This document shows, piece after piece, positions 56,748 through 64,000 of a stretch of 64,000 nucleotides of DNA. Under the pieces are notes generated by a model. That model had not been told where the DNA came from. It saw nothing but the letters and a program-made list of their open reading frames with translations, and did not search any database. Position numbers and translations under genes: made by a program. Location: NCBI GenBank assembly GCA_024919215.1, contig CP103437.1, forward strand, positions 1,054,001 to 1,118,000, given 5' to 3'. The number at the start of each line of letters is the position of its first letter. The stretch's first letter is position 1. Source of the DNA: Methylophilaceae bacterium LSUCC0665 (GTDB taxonomy: Bacteria > Pseudomonadota > Gammaproteobacteria > Burkholderiales > Methylophilaceae).

Positions 56748-58001
56748 CTATAATTTTTCTTTGTTAACAATCTCAACTGTTCTATAAGGGTAAGGTATTT
56801 CGATACCTTCCTCTTGAAATTTCTTCCAAATCTTACGATTTATATCAGATTTAAGACCCCAAGAGCCCTCTTCAGGATCAACAATATAAAAAGATAACAA
56901 CAAATCAATACCGCTATCACCAAATCCTCTCAAATATGTTGCAGGTTCTGGATCTTTTAAAACTCTCTTTTCAGATTTTGCTGCATTCAACATGATTTCA
57001 AAAGCTTTATCCACTGAAGACTTATAGCTAATTTGCACTTCAATCGATATTCTAGCTTTACGATCAGAAAACGAGTGATTGATAATATTTTCTGATATCA
57101 AAGTCTCGTTTGGTATGATTACCTCAATACCATCTAATTTTCTTAAGACAGTATATCTAGAACGGATTAGAGTAACTACACCATAGTGTTCACCAACAAG
57201 CAAAATATCACCTATATGGATTGATTTATCCATTAATATAATAAATCCACAAACATAGTTACTAGCTATTTTTTGAAGCCCAAAAGCTAGGCCGACTCCA
57301 AATGCACCTCCAAGAACACTCAGGAAAGTAAGGTTAATTCCAATGGATGATAATGAAACTACAACCGCGATAAAATATAAAAATATTCGAAAAACTTTTC
57401 CTAACATTACTCGAGCATTGGGGTCGAGTTGTGAAGTTGTTAATAATTTTTTTTCAATAAACCTGCTTATTATCATAGCAATTAAAATAGCTATAAAAAT
57501 TGCAAAAACTGCTTGAATCATAACTAAAAGTGATAATTTTTGCTCCCCTATTTTAAATGTAATGCTATCTAGCGCATCAATAATTTGAGGAAGTATTCCT
57601 AATATCTGCAAGAGGAAAAGAACCCAAATTATTATTGAAATTAAGTTTTCAAGCGAGCGAACTATGGAGTTTTGATTTGTTAAAAATCGAACCAAGTAAA
57701 CAGATGTCCTTATAATCAAAAGAGCAATCAGTAGTTTCTGGCCAAACAACAACAATCCTTGTACAAAGAATAATGATGTTATTGTTTGTGCAATACCTAT
57801 TAATATTATTGAGCATAGTGGAAATAATATCCTTACCAGACCATCTTTTAAAATTTTTGATTTTGCTTTATTAGATACAAGTCTTTTTAAATTATCAGCA
57901 ACAAAGTAATAAGATAACAAGAGCGAGGATAAAAGAATTAAAAATTCAATTAATGTATAAAAATTTATATAATCGTCAAAACTAGATAATTGAAAATTCA
58001 T
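56748..58001 (-). CDS. MscS-family mechanosensitive channel
   Basis: A 417-residue membrane protein. Several N-terminal helices precede the MscS pore helix and beta domain: FLSVLGGAFGVGLAFGLQK (Gly/Ala-rich TM3), then ILMDKSIHIGDIL, RYTVLRKLDGIEVIIPN and the C-terminal alpha/beta domain. It would release solutes on hypo-osmotic shock. It is longer than E. coli MscS (286) because of added N-terminal helices. It follows mgtE after 4 bases. Confidence 0.9.
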   Translation of the reverse strand: MNFQLSSFDDYINFYTLIEFLILLSSLLLSYYFVADNLKRLVSNKAKSKILKDGLVRILFPLCSIILIGIAQTITSLFFVQGLLLFGQKLLIALLIIRTSVYLVRFLTNQNSIVRSLENLISIIIWVLFLLQILGILPQIIDALDSITFKIGEQKLSLLVMIQAVFAIFIAILIAMIISRFIEKKLLTTSQLDPNARVMLGKVFRIFLYFIAVVVSLSSIGINLTFLSVLGGAFGVGLAFGLQKIASNYVCGFIILMDKSIHIGDILLVGEHYGVVTLIRSRYTVLRKLDGIEVIIPNETLISENIINHSFSDRKARISIEVQISYKSSVDKAFEIMLNAAKSEKRVLKDPEPATYLRGFGDSGIDLLLSFYIVDPEEGSWGLKSDINRKIWKKFQEEGIEIPYPYRTVEIVNKEKL

Positions 58002-58005
58002 AAAA

Positions 58006-59436
58006 TTAAATTAATATTAATGTTGCTAGACCCAGGAAAATAAAAAATCCCCCACTGTCGGTCATAGCTGTAATTAAAACACTCGATCCAACTGCTGGAT
58101 CTCTGCCTGACTTACTTAATGTGAAAGGTATCATAACACCCATTATAGCTGCAAGAATTAAATTTAAAGTCATTGCGGTTGTCATAACTATAGCCAAGCT
58201 TGAATTTCCGTAAAGATAGAATGCGATAAATCCAAGGACACCTCCCCATAAAATCCCATTAAGTATTGCTACACCAATCTCTTTGAATAATAATTGCCGC
58301 AAATGACTTACAGACACTTGCCCAAGTGCAATCGCTCTCACAATCATTGTTGTTGTTTGATTGCCAGAGTTTCCTCCAACTCCTGCAACAATAGGCATTA
58401 ATGCAGCCAGGGCAACTACTTTTTCAATTGAACCTTCAAAAACACCAATTACTCTGGATGCAATTAAGGCAGTGATTAGATTAATTGCCAACCATGCCCA
58501 TCTATTTCTTACTGATTTCCAAATAGAAGAGAAGATATCCTCGCCTTCTCGTAAACCAACCATAGATAATGCATTGTTATCAGTTTCTTCACGAATATAA
58601 TCCATCACAGCATCCACTGTAATTCTTCCAACTAATTTATTTTGATCATTAACAACAGGAGCTGTTACAAGGTCATATCTCTCAAATGCTTTTGCAGCCT
58701 CCGCAGCGTCATCAGTATCCTTAAATAAAACAGCATCCTGAGCCATTACATCTTTCACCATCAATTCAGGCTCATTCACGACTATTTTTTTTAAGGAAAG
58801 CACTCCTAAAATTTTTTGCAATCGATTTACAACAAATAATTTATCGGTGAGCTCTGGAAGTTTTTTTATCTTTCTTAGATATCTTAGAGCCACTTCCAAT
58901 GAAATATCATCTCTTATCGTTACTATATCAAAGTCCATTAAAGCCCCAACTTGCTCCTCAGGGTAAGATAAAGCTGATTCTAGTCTTTCTCTATTATTAC
59001 TATCTAAACTTTGCAGAAGGTCTTGAAGGACATCTTCTGGAAGATCGGCTGCAATATCTGCAATTTCATCAGTGTCAAGCTGTTCAGCAGCGGCTAATAA
59101 CTCCGTACTGTCCATATCGGCAATCAGTGTTTGACGAACACTATCCGAAACTTCCAGAAGAATTTCACCGTCTCTATCCGCTCTAACAAGATCCCATACA
59201 ATCAACCTATCATCTAAGGGCAATGATTCTAGAATAAAGGCAACATCAGCTGAGTGAAGAGAGTTAAGAAGTTTGCCTAAAGATGATAGATTCTGCTTTT
59301 GTACCAAATTTTTAATTAACTTCTGTTTTGGCATTTCTTGCTTATCAACTAAATCCTCTACGATCTTGTTTTTTCCTAGAAGACCGTTAACATCCTTTAG
59401 TAGCTTGCTTAAATTTTCTTTATTTTTTGGATCCAT
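58006..59436 (-). CDS. mgtE: MgtE magnesium transporter
   Basis: A 476-residue Mg2+ channel. The N-domain (about 40-155, with repeated DE/LL helices) is followed by two CBS domains (about 155-280, including MDFDIVTIRDD and KDVMAQDAVLFKD) and a five-helix membrane domain with PIVAGVGGNSGNQTTTMIVRAIALG, the pore signature. The N and CBS domains sense cytosolic Mg2+ in characterised homologues. Likely co-transcribed with the mscS-like gene. Confidence 0.95.
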   Translation of the reverse strand: MDPKNKENLSKLLKDVNGLLGKNKIVEDLVDKQEMPKQKLIKNLVQKQNLSSLGKLLNSLHSADVAFILESLPLDDRLIVWDLVRADRDGEILLEVSDSVRQTLIADMDSTELLAAAEQLDTDEIADIAADLPEDVLQDLLQSLDSNNRERLESALSYPEEQVGALMDFDIVTIRDDISLEVALRYLRKIKKLPELTDKLFVVNRLQKILGVLSLKKIVVNEPELMVKDVMAQDAVLFKDTDDAAEAAKAFERYDLVTAPVVNDQNKLVGRITVDAVMDYIREETDNNALSMVGLREGEDIFSSIWKSVRNRWAWLAINLITALIASRVIGVFEGSIEKVVALAALMPIVAGVGGNSGNQTTTMIVRAIALGQVSVSHLRQLLFKEIGVAILNGILWGGVLGFIAFYLYGNSSLAIVMTTAMTLNLILAAIMGVMIPFTLSKSGRDPAVGSSVLITAMTDSGGFFIFLGLATLILI

Positions 59437-59495
59437 AGAGTTTTAATTTAATTATGATTTATTTATCTAAATAATCAAAACATTAATTACAAAAA

Positions 59496-59518
59496 AAAAG
59501 CCGGCATTACCGGCTTTT
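59496..59518 (-). terminator. Intrinsic terminator after rplQ
   Basis: On the minus strand AAAAGCCGG, loop TAATG, CCGGCTTTT followed by more T. It lies between the rplQ stop and the mgtE start and ends the alpha operon transcript. Confidence 0.85.
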
Positions 59519-59540
59519 ATCGAAAAATAAGTAGATTTAT

Positions 59541-60080
59541 TTATTTTTTCTCAGCTGCTGGTTTAGCTGCTTTTTTCTCAGCTGCTGGTTTAGCTGCTTT
59601 TTTCTCAGCTGCTGGTTTAGCTGCTTTTTTCTCAGCTGCTGGTTTAGCTGCTTTTTTCTCAGCTGCTGGTTTAGCTGCTTTTTTCTCAGCTGCTGGAGCG
59701 TCGTCAACTTTCTCAGCTACTAATGGTCTATCCACAAGCTCAACAAAGGCCATTGGTGCATTATCACCTTTTCTAAAACCACATTTTAATATTCTTAAAT
59801 AACCGCCATTACGCGTTTTATATCTTGGGCCTAATTCAGCAAATAATTTTGCAACTACCTCATCATTTCTTAATTGAGCAAAAGCTTTTCTCTGGTTATG
59901 AACAGAACTCTCTTTTGCTAACGTAATTAATGGTTCCGCATACTTGCGAAGCTCTTTAGCTTTTGGAAGTGTTGTTCTAATAACTTCGTTAGCAAGTAAA
60001 GATGCAGCCATATTTTTAAACATAGCTTTACGATGACTACTTGTTCGATTTAATTTTCTATGACTGTTTCCGTGTCTCAT
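59541..60080 (-). CDS. rplQ: Ribosomal protein L17 (bL17) with a repetitive Ala/Lys/Pro tail
   Basis: A 179-residue version of bL17. Residues 1-120 are the normal protein: [19 protein letters not shown], then [16 protein letters not shown] and [27 protein letters not shown]. An added tail of about 59 residues follows, an Asp/Glu linker and then tandem AAEKKAAKP units (five and a half, ending in EKK). The tail resembles histone-H1-like or mycobacterial Ala/Lys-rich extensions and would be disordered and basic. bL17 is normally about 120-135 residues. Last gene of the rpsM-rpsK-rpsD-rpoA-rplQ block. Confidence 0.95.
   Translation of the reverse strand: MRHGNSHRKLNRTSSHRKAMFKNMAASLLANEVIRTTLPKAKELRKYAEPLITLAKESSVHNQRKAFAQLRNDEVVAKLFAELGPRYKTRNGGYLRILKCGFRKGDNAPMAFVELVDRPLVAEKVDDAPAAEKKAAKPAAEKKAAKPAAEKKAAKPAAEKKAAKPAAEKKAAKPAAEKK
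59544..59696. repeat. 27-bp tandem repeat in rplQ
   Basis: Five exact copies of a 27-bp unit (59544-59570, 59571-59597, 59598-59624, 59625-59651, 59652-59678) and a partial copy of 18 bp (59679-59696). The unit length is a multiple of three, so copy number changes keep the frame. Exact identity between copies points to recent expansion or homogenisation. Confidence 0.95.
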
Positions 60081-60094
60081 AATATTTCCAAAAT

Positions 60095-61078
60095 TTAGTT
60101 AGTTTCAATACCTTGTGGTGGCCAATTGTCGACTTTCATACCAAGCGATAAGCCTTTAGTAGCTAATATATCTTTAATTTCATTGAGTGATTTTCTACCA
60201 AGATTTGGTGCTTTTAAGAGGTCGTTCTCCTGTCTTTGAATTAAATCACCTATGTAATAAATATTTTCTGCTTTCAAGCAATTAGCTGAGCGAACTGTTA
60301 ATTCAAGATCATCCACAGGTCTTAAAAGAACAGGATCAATTTGAGGTGCTTGCTGAACTTCAACCTCAGTTAATTCACTTTCTAAATTTGCAAAAACAGA
60401 TAATTGACCCATTAGAATTCTAGCGGCATCTCTGATAGCTTGTTCTGCATCAACTACACCGTTAGTTTCAACATCCATAATTAACTTATCAAGATCTGTT
60501 CTTTGTTCAACGCGAGCACTTTCAACCAAATAACTCACTTTAACAATAGGGCTAAAAGAAGCGTCAATCATTAAGTGACCAATTACATTATCCTGATCTT
60601 TATTGATACGCTGAGGAACAGGTTGATAGCCACGTCCCATTTCAACTTTAGCTTCAATATTAAGATTGCCACCTTTGTTAACATTTGCAATTACTAAATC
60701 TTTATTAACAATCTCAACGTTATGAGGAAGCTCGAAATCAGCTGCGGTCACTTCACCTTCAGAGTCTTTTTTTAAGTGAATTGTTGCTTCTGCACCGTCA
60801 TGAATTTTAAGTGCAACTTTTTTTAAGTTTAATAAGATATCCACCACATCTTCTTGAACACCATCAATTGTTGAGTATTCGTGAACTACGCCATCAATTT
60901 TTACTTCTGTAATAGCAAAACCAGGAATAGAAGAGAGCAAAACTCTCCTTAATGCATTGCCTAATGTAAAACCAAAGCCACGTTCCATCGGCTCAAGAAC
61001 TACCTTTGCTCTATTTGGATTAACTAAATCAACTTCAACAATTCGAGGTTTTAAGTACTCTGTTGGACTATTTTGCAT
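60095..61078 (-). CDS. rpoA: RNA polymerase alpha subunit
   Basis: A 327-residue subunit. The N-terminal dimer and assembly domain has [21 protein letters not shown] and the later GYQPVPQR. A linker rich in acidic and Gln residues follows. The C-terminal domain contacts UP elements and activators, with [16 protein letters not shown] and [16 protein letters not shown]. Sits between rpsD and rplQ as in most bacteria. Confidence 0.98.
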   Translation of the reverse strand: MQNSPTEYLKPRIVEVDLVNPNRAKVVLEPMERGFGFTLGNALRRVLLSSIPGFAITEVKIDGVVHEYSTIDGVQEDVVDILLNLKKVALKIHDGAEATIHLKKDSEGEVTAADFELPHNVEIVNKDLVIANVNKGGNLNIEAKVEMGRGYQPVPQRINKDQDNVIGHLMIDASFSPIVKVSYLVESARVEQRTDLDKLIMDVETNGVVDAEQAIRDAARILMGQLSVFANLESELTEVEVQQAPQIDPVLLRPVDDLELTVRSANCLKAENIYYIGDLIQRQENDLLKAPNLGRKSLNEIKDILATKGLSLGMKVDNWPPQGIETN

Positions 61079-61102
61079 AAAAATCCTTATAAAATATTTA
61101 GC

Positions 61103-61732
61103 TTATTTTGAATACAATTCAACAATTAAAGATTCGTTAATTGTTGGTGGTAAATCATCTCTTTGTGGTTTATTTTTAAATGTTCCAGTTAGTTTTTTAA
61201 CATCGAACTCAACCCATTCAGGGAAACCTCTTTCATCGGCAGCCTCTGTTGCTGCTTTAACTCTTAACTGATTTTTAGAAGCTTCTGCAACTGCAACCTG
61301 ATCACCAGGTTTAACTTGATATGACGGGATATTTACTCTATTACCATTAACGGTAATTGAATTATGCCTCACAAGCTGTCTAGATTCAGATCTAGATACT
61401 CCAATTCCCATTCTGTAAACAACGTTATCTAGTCTGGATTCTAAAAGTTGTAATAGGTTTTCACCTGTAACGCCTTTTAAACGATCTGCTTCTGCATAAT
61501 ATGAACGGAATTGTTTTTCTAAAATACCGTATATTTTTCTTAATTTTTGTTTTTCACGTAATTGGACGCCGTAGTCAGACAATCTTCCACCTCGTCTTTG
61601 ACCGTGTTGGCCAGGTGGGTAACTTCTTTTTTCAATTCCGCATTTGTCAGTGAAGCATTTTTCACCCTTCAGAAAAAGCTTTTCACCTTCTCTGCGGCAT
61701 TGTTTACATTTTGGATCTAGGTTTCTTGCCAA
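61103..61732 (-). CDS. rpsD: Ribosomal protein S4 (uS4)
   Basis: A 209-residue small-subunit primary assembly protein, also a translational repressor of its operon in E. coli. The S4 RNA-binding domain is [27 protein letters not shown]. The N-terminus has four cysteines (CKQC, CFTDKC) typical of the zinc-capable C+ form. Located between rpsK and rpoA. Confidence 0.98.
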   Translation of the reverse strand: MARNLDPKCKQCRREGEKLFLKGEKCFTDKCGIEKRSYPPGQHGQRRGGRLSDYGVQLREKQKLRKIYGILEKQFRSYYAEADRLKGVTGENLLQLLESRLDNVVYRMGIGVSRSESRQLVRHNSITVNGNRVNIPSYQVKPGDQVAVAEASKNQLRVKAATEAADERGFPEWVEFDVKKLTGTFKNKPQRDDLPPTINESLIVELYSK

Positions 61733-61743
61733 CTTTAATCTCC

Positions 61744-62133
61744 TTAAATTCTTCTTTTCTTAGGTGGTCTACAGCCGTTATGAGGAACTGGTGTAACGTC
61801 TTGAATCGCTGTAATCTTCAACCCTATTGAATTGAGTGCGCGAACTGAAGATTCTCTTCCTGGGCCAGGGCCTTTGATTCGAACTTCAACATTTTTCACT
61901 CCATACTCTTGAGCAGCTTTTCCAGCTGCTTCTGCTGCTACCTGCGCAGCAAATGGTGTACTTTTTCTAGAGCCTTTAAACCCAGCTCCACCTGACGTAG
62001 CCCAAGATAAAGCATTACCTTGCCTATCAGTTATAGTAATAATTGTATTATTAAATGATGCATGAACGTGAGCTATGCCTTCAGCAACGTTCTTTTTAAT
62101 TTTTTTCTTTACTCTAGTATTAGATTTTGCCAT
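61744..62133 (-). CDS. rpsK: Ribosomal protein S11 (uS11)
   Basis: A 129-residue small-subunit protein of the platform. [42 protein letters not shown] and the C-terminal [17 protein letters not shown] are standard. It lies 13 bases after rpsM and 11 before rpsD in the alpha operon. Confidence 0.98.
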   Translation of the reverse strand: MAKSNTRVKKKIKKNVAEGIAHVHASFNNTIITITDRQGNALSWATSGGAGFKGSRKSTPFAAQVAAEAAGKAAQEYGVKNVEVRIKGPGPGRESSVRALNSIGLKITAIQDVTPVPHNGCRPPKKRRI

Positions 62134-62146
62134 ATCAATTTAGCCT

Positions 62147-62503
62147 TTATTTTTTAATAGCACGGATCGGACCTTTTCTGGTACGTGCATTTGTTTTTGT
62201 TCTTTGACCTCTAACAGGCAGCCCTCTTCTGTGTCTTTGGCCTCTATAGCAATTAAGATCCATGAGGCGCTTGATATTCATGGTAACTTCTCTTCTTAGG
62301 TCACCTTCAATCTGATATTTTGCAATCTCATTTCTTAATTTTTCAACAGCAGCATCATCTAAATCTTTGATTTTAGTTGCCGCATCAACGCCAACAGATT
62401 TACAAATGTTTTGCGCCGTTGTTCTTCCAATACCATAAATAGCTGTTAATGCTATATCTGCATGCTTATTATCTGGTACGTTTACACCTGCTATACGAGC
62501 CAT
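62147..62503 (-). CDS. rpsM: Ribosomal protein S13 (uS13)
   Basis: A 118-residue small-subunit head protein contacting t[28 protein letters not shown] and the C-terminal [24 protein letters not shown] are diagnostic. First gene of the alpha operon. A 78-base A+T-rich gap separates it from rpmJ. Confidence 0.98.
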   Translation of the reverse strand: MARIAGVNVPDNKHADIALTAIYGIGRTTAQNICKSVGVDAATKIKDLDDAAVEKLRNEIAKYQIEGDLRREVTMNIKRLMDLNCYRGQRHRRGLPVRGQRTKTNARTRKGPIRAIKK

Positions 62504-62581
62504 AATTTCTCCAAAATATTAGGCAATTTACTAAAAATAAAGCCGTAAATTATATCAATTTTTGTGTGAATATACAATTAG

Positions 62582-62695
62582 TTAACCTTGTCTTTGTTTA
62601 TGACGAGGGTCCTTACAAATTACTCGAACAACTCTTCTTCTTCGAATAACTTTGCAGTGTCTACACAATGCTTTTACTGATGCTCTCACTCTCAT
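62582..62695 (-). CDS. rpmJ: Ribosomal protein L36 (bL36)
   Basis: A 37-residue protein: [20 protein letters not shown], then [12 protein letters not shown]. Three Cys and a His (C11, C14, C27, H32) form the zinc site of the C+ type. It lies between infA and rpsM, the usual place at the end of the spc block. Confidence 0.97.
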   Translation of the reverse strand: MRVRASVKALCRHCKVIRRRRVVRVICKDPRHKQRQG

Positions 62696-62720
62696 AATCT
62701 TTCCTTATTTACTCTATTTT

Positions 62721-62939
62721 TTACTTCTCTCTAAAAGTAATTCTGCCTTTAGTTAAATCATAAGGCGTCATCTCAACTGTAACTTTATCTCCGGGAAGTA
62801 TTCGTATGTAGTTCATGCGCATCTTGCCGGATATAAAACCTAATACCTCATGTCCATTTTCTAACTTAACTTTAAAAGTTGCATTCGGTAGGTTTTCTAA
62901 AATTTCGCCCTGCATTTCAATGATATCTTCTTTAGCCAT
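62721..62939 (-). CDS. infA: Translation initiation factor IF-1
   Basis: A 72-residue OB-fold protein that binds the ribosomal A site during initiation. [37 protein letters not shown] and [11 protein letters not shown] are standard. Its ATG overlaps the secY stop by one base, and rpmJ follows after 25 bases. The secY-infA-rpmJ order is typical of betaproteobacteria. Confidence 0.97.
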   Translation of the reverse strand: MAKEDIIEMQGEILENLPNATFKVKLENGHEVLGFISGKMRMNYIRILPGDKVTVEMTPYDLTKGRITFREK

Positions 62940-64000
62940 TACCTTATCATTCCTTGTTGTCCACGGAAGTTTGCTTTTTTAAGTAAACTATCATATTGAT
63001 AGGACATCATTTGTGATTGCACTTGCGTCATAAAATCCATTGCAACAACTACAATAATCAACAATGACGTTCCACCAAAATAAAATGGGGTATTAAACTT
63101 TAAAATTAAAAACTCAGGAAACAAACAAACCAAAGTAATATATATTGCACCGACAAGCGTTAATCTACCCATTATGGTGTCAATAAATTTTGCTGTTTGC
63201 TCTCCTGGTCTTATACCAGGAACAAAAGCACCTGCTCTTTTTAAATTGTCAGCAGTTTCCTTAGGATTGAACTGAAGAGCAGTGTAAAAATAACAGAAAA
63301 AGACAATAGCAACAGCAAACAGAAAAATATAAATTGGTTGACCGGGCGACAACAGTGCGGAAATATCTTTTAACCAAAAGAAACTTTCATTTGATCCAAA
63401 CCACCCAGCGATTGTAGCAGGGAAAAGAATTACACTTGATGCAAAAATTGCTGGAATTACTCCAGCTTGATTAATTTTAAGAGGCAAATGAGATGACTGA
63501 CCACCATAAAGTTTGTTACCGACCTGCCTCTTAGCATAGTTAATAGTGATTCTTCTCTGAGCTCTTTCAATGAAAACCACTATCGCAGTGACAAGCACTA
63601 CTGCAGCAATCAAGAAAAACACCAATGGAATTGAATAAGCGCCTGTTCTAGCAAGTTCTAAGGTGTTTCCAAGAGCGCTCGGAAGTCCAGCAACAATTCC
63701 AGCAAAAATAATCATGGAAATACCATTTCCTATTCCACGAGATGTAATCTGGGTTCCAAGCCATACTAGGAACATTGTTCCAGTAACCAATGTCAGCATA
63801 GCAGTAATACGAAACATAAAACCAGGATCAAGAACTAGGCCAGGTTGCGCTTCCAGTGCCACAGAAATACCAAGTGATTGAAATGCTGCGAGCACTAATG
63901 TACCTTGAATTGTATATTTGGCAATTTTTTCTTGTCCACTTTTTCCTTCTTTTTTTAATTCTTTTAAAGCGGGGGACATTGCTTGCAGAAGATTCATAAT
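62939..64000 (-). CDS. secY: Protein translocase subunit SecY (5' end missing)
   Basis: About 353 residues of the Sec61/SecY channel, cut by the right edge; the missing start would be about 85 residues upstream by comparison with the usual 440. Visible blocks are [19 protein letters not shown], the helix with [21 protein letters not shown], the cytosolic [14 protein letters not shown] loop and the late [11 protein letters not shown] loop and [16 protein letters not shown]. The Met at 63997 is internal and not the real start. Confidence 0.97.
   Translation of the reverse strand: MMNLLQAMSPALKELKKEGKSGQEKIAKYTIQGTLVLAAFQSLGISVALEAQPGLVLDPGFMFRITAMLTLVTGTMFLVWLGTQITSRGIGNGISMIIFAGIVAGLPSALGNTLELARTGAYSIPLVFFLIAAVVLVTAIVVFIERAQRRITINYAKRQVGNKLYGGQSSHLPLKINQAGVIPAIFASSVILFPATIAGWFGSNESFFWLKDISALLSPGQPIYIFLFAVAIVFFCYFYTALQFNPKETADNLKRAGAFVPGIRPGEQTAKFIDTIMGRLTLVGAIYITLVCLFPEFLILKFNTPFYFGGTSLLIIVVVAMDFMTQVQSQMMSYQYDSLLKKANFRGQQGMIR

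Noticed and set aside
59544-59696. Possible CRISPR array.
   Set aside because: The repeats are direct and contiguous without spacers and read in frame as the tail of L17.

Overview
The window is a compact, A+T-rich stretch of bacterial chromosome (composition judged by eye). Genes are packed on both strands, many stop and start codons overlap, and no gene-free stretch reaches 300 bases. Gene content and order suggest a betaproteobacterium with a small, streamlined genome, most like planktonic Methylophilales (OM43 or Methylopumilus type). The signs are a cox locus with a 38-residue small assembly protein, COX11, SURF1, DUF2244 and DUF2909 genes; a fused DUF3683 FAD/Fe-S oxidoreductase; DUF2322; and the run BPSS1780-like membrane protein, thrB, DUF2782, LOG, polA. 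The lineage is an inference: no methanol dehydrogenase or rRNA lies in the window.

Layout. 1-6.3 kb: the end of an unidentified gene, the large DUF3683 oxidoreductase, hemJ, a PfkB kinase and apaH. 6.3-15.7 kb: the aerobic respiration block, with a cytochrome c5, heme O/A synthesis (ctaB, ctaA), two thioredoxin-fold proteins, SURF1, DUF2909, and ctaE-cox11-small protein-ctaD-ctaC. Then come tRNA-Leu(CAA), queA, a secreted orphan, proS, a possible holD, rimI, tsaB, a DinG-type helicase and a SelW-like protein. 23-30 kb: ctpA, coq7, DUF2322, OsmC, FKBP, dacB, bioA and an aldo/keto reductase. 30.3-32.5 kb: groESL behind a perfect CIRCE operator. 32.5-40.9 kb: uvrD, thrB, LOG, polA and a CinA-like gene. 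41-47.9 kb: dusB-fis-purH-purD-tsaC-hemF-permease. 47.9-56.7 kb: a cytochrome c, a hexose-phosphate mutarotase, ilvD, lgt, YbdD/CstA, DUF429, coaBC, dut, rpmB and rpmG. 56.7-64 kb: mscS and mgtE, then the alpha/spc ribosomal block (rplQ, rpoA, rpsD, rpsK, rpsM, rpmJ, infA, secY), which runs off the right edge.

The genes form a housekeeping core: a caa3-like oxidase with most of its heme A and copper assembly factors, parts of heme, purine, ubiquinone, CoA and branched-chain amino acid synthesis, t6A tRNA modification, protein folding and the transcription/translation core. I found no mobile element, CRISPR array, defence island or prophage, and no clearly new multi-gene system.

The points most worth a second look are smaller. 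Several divergent gene pairs have gaps of 11 to about 35 bp with -10 hexamers for both strands, and some -10s sit exactly 6 nt before the ATG, which predicts leaderless mRNAs. Ribosomal protein L17 carries a 27-nt-unit tandem repeat encoding a histone-H1-like Ala/Lys/Pro tail. DNA polymerase I has lysine in place of the Exo I glutamate. A DNA polymerase III psi (HolD) candidate sits next to rimI, and a 38-residue membrane protein lies between ctaD and cox11.
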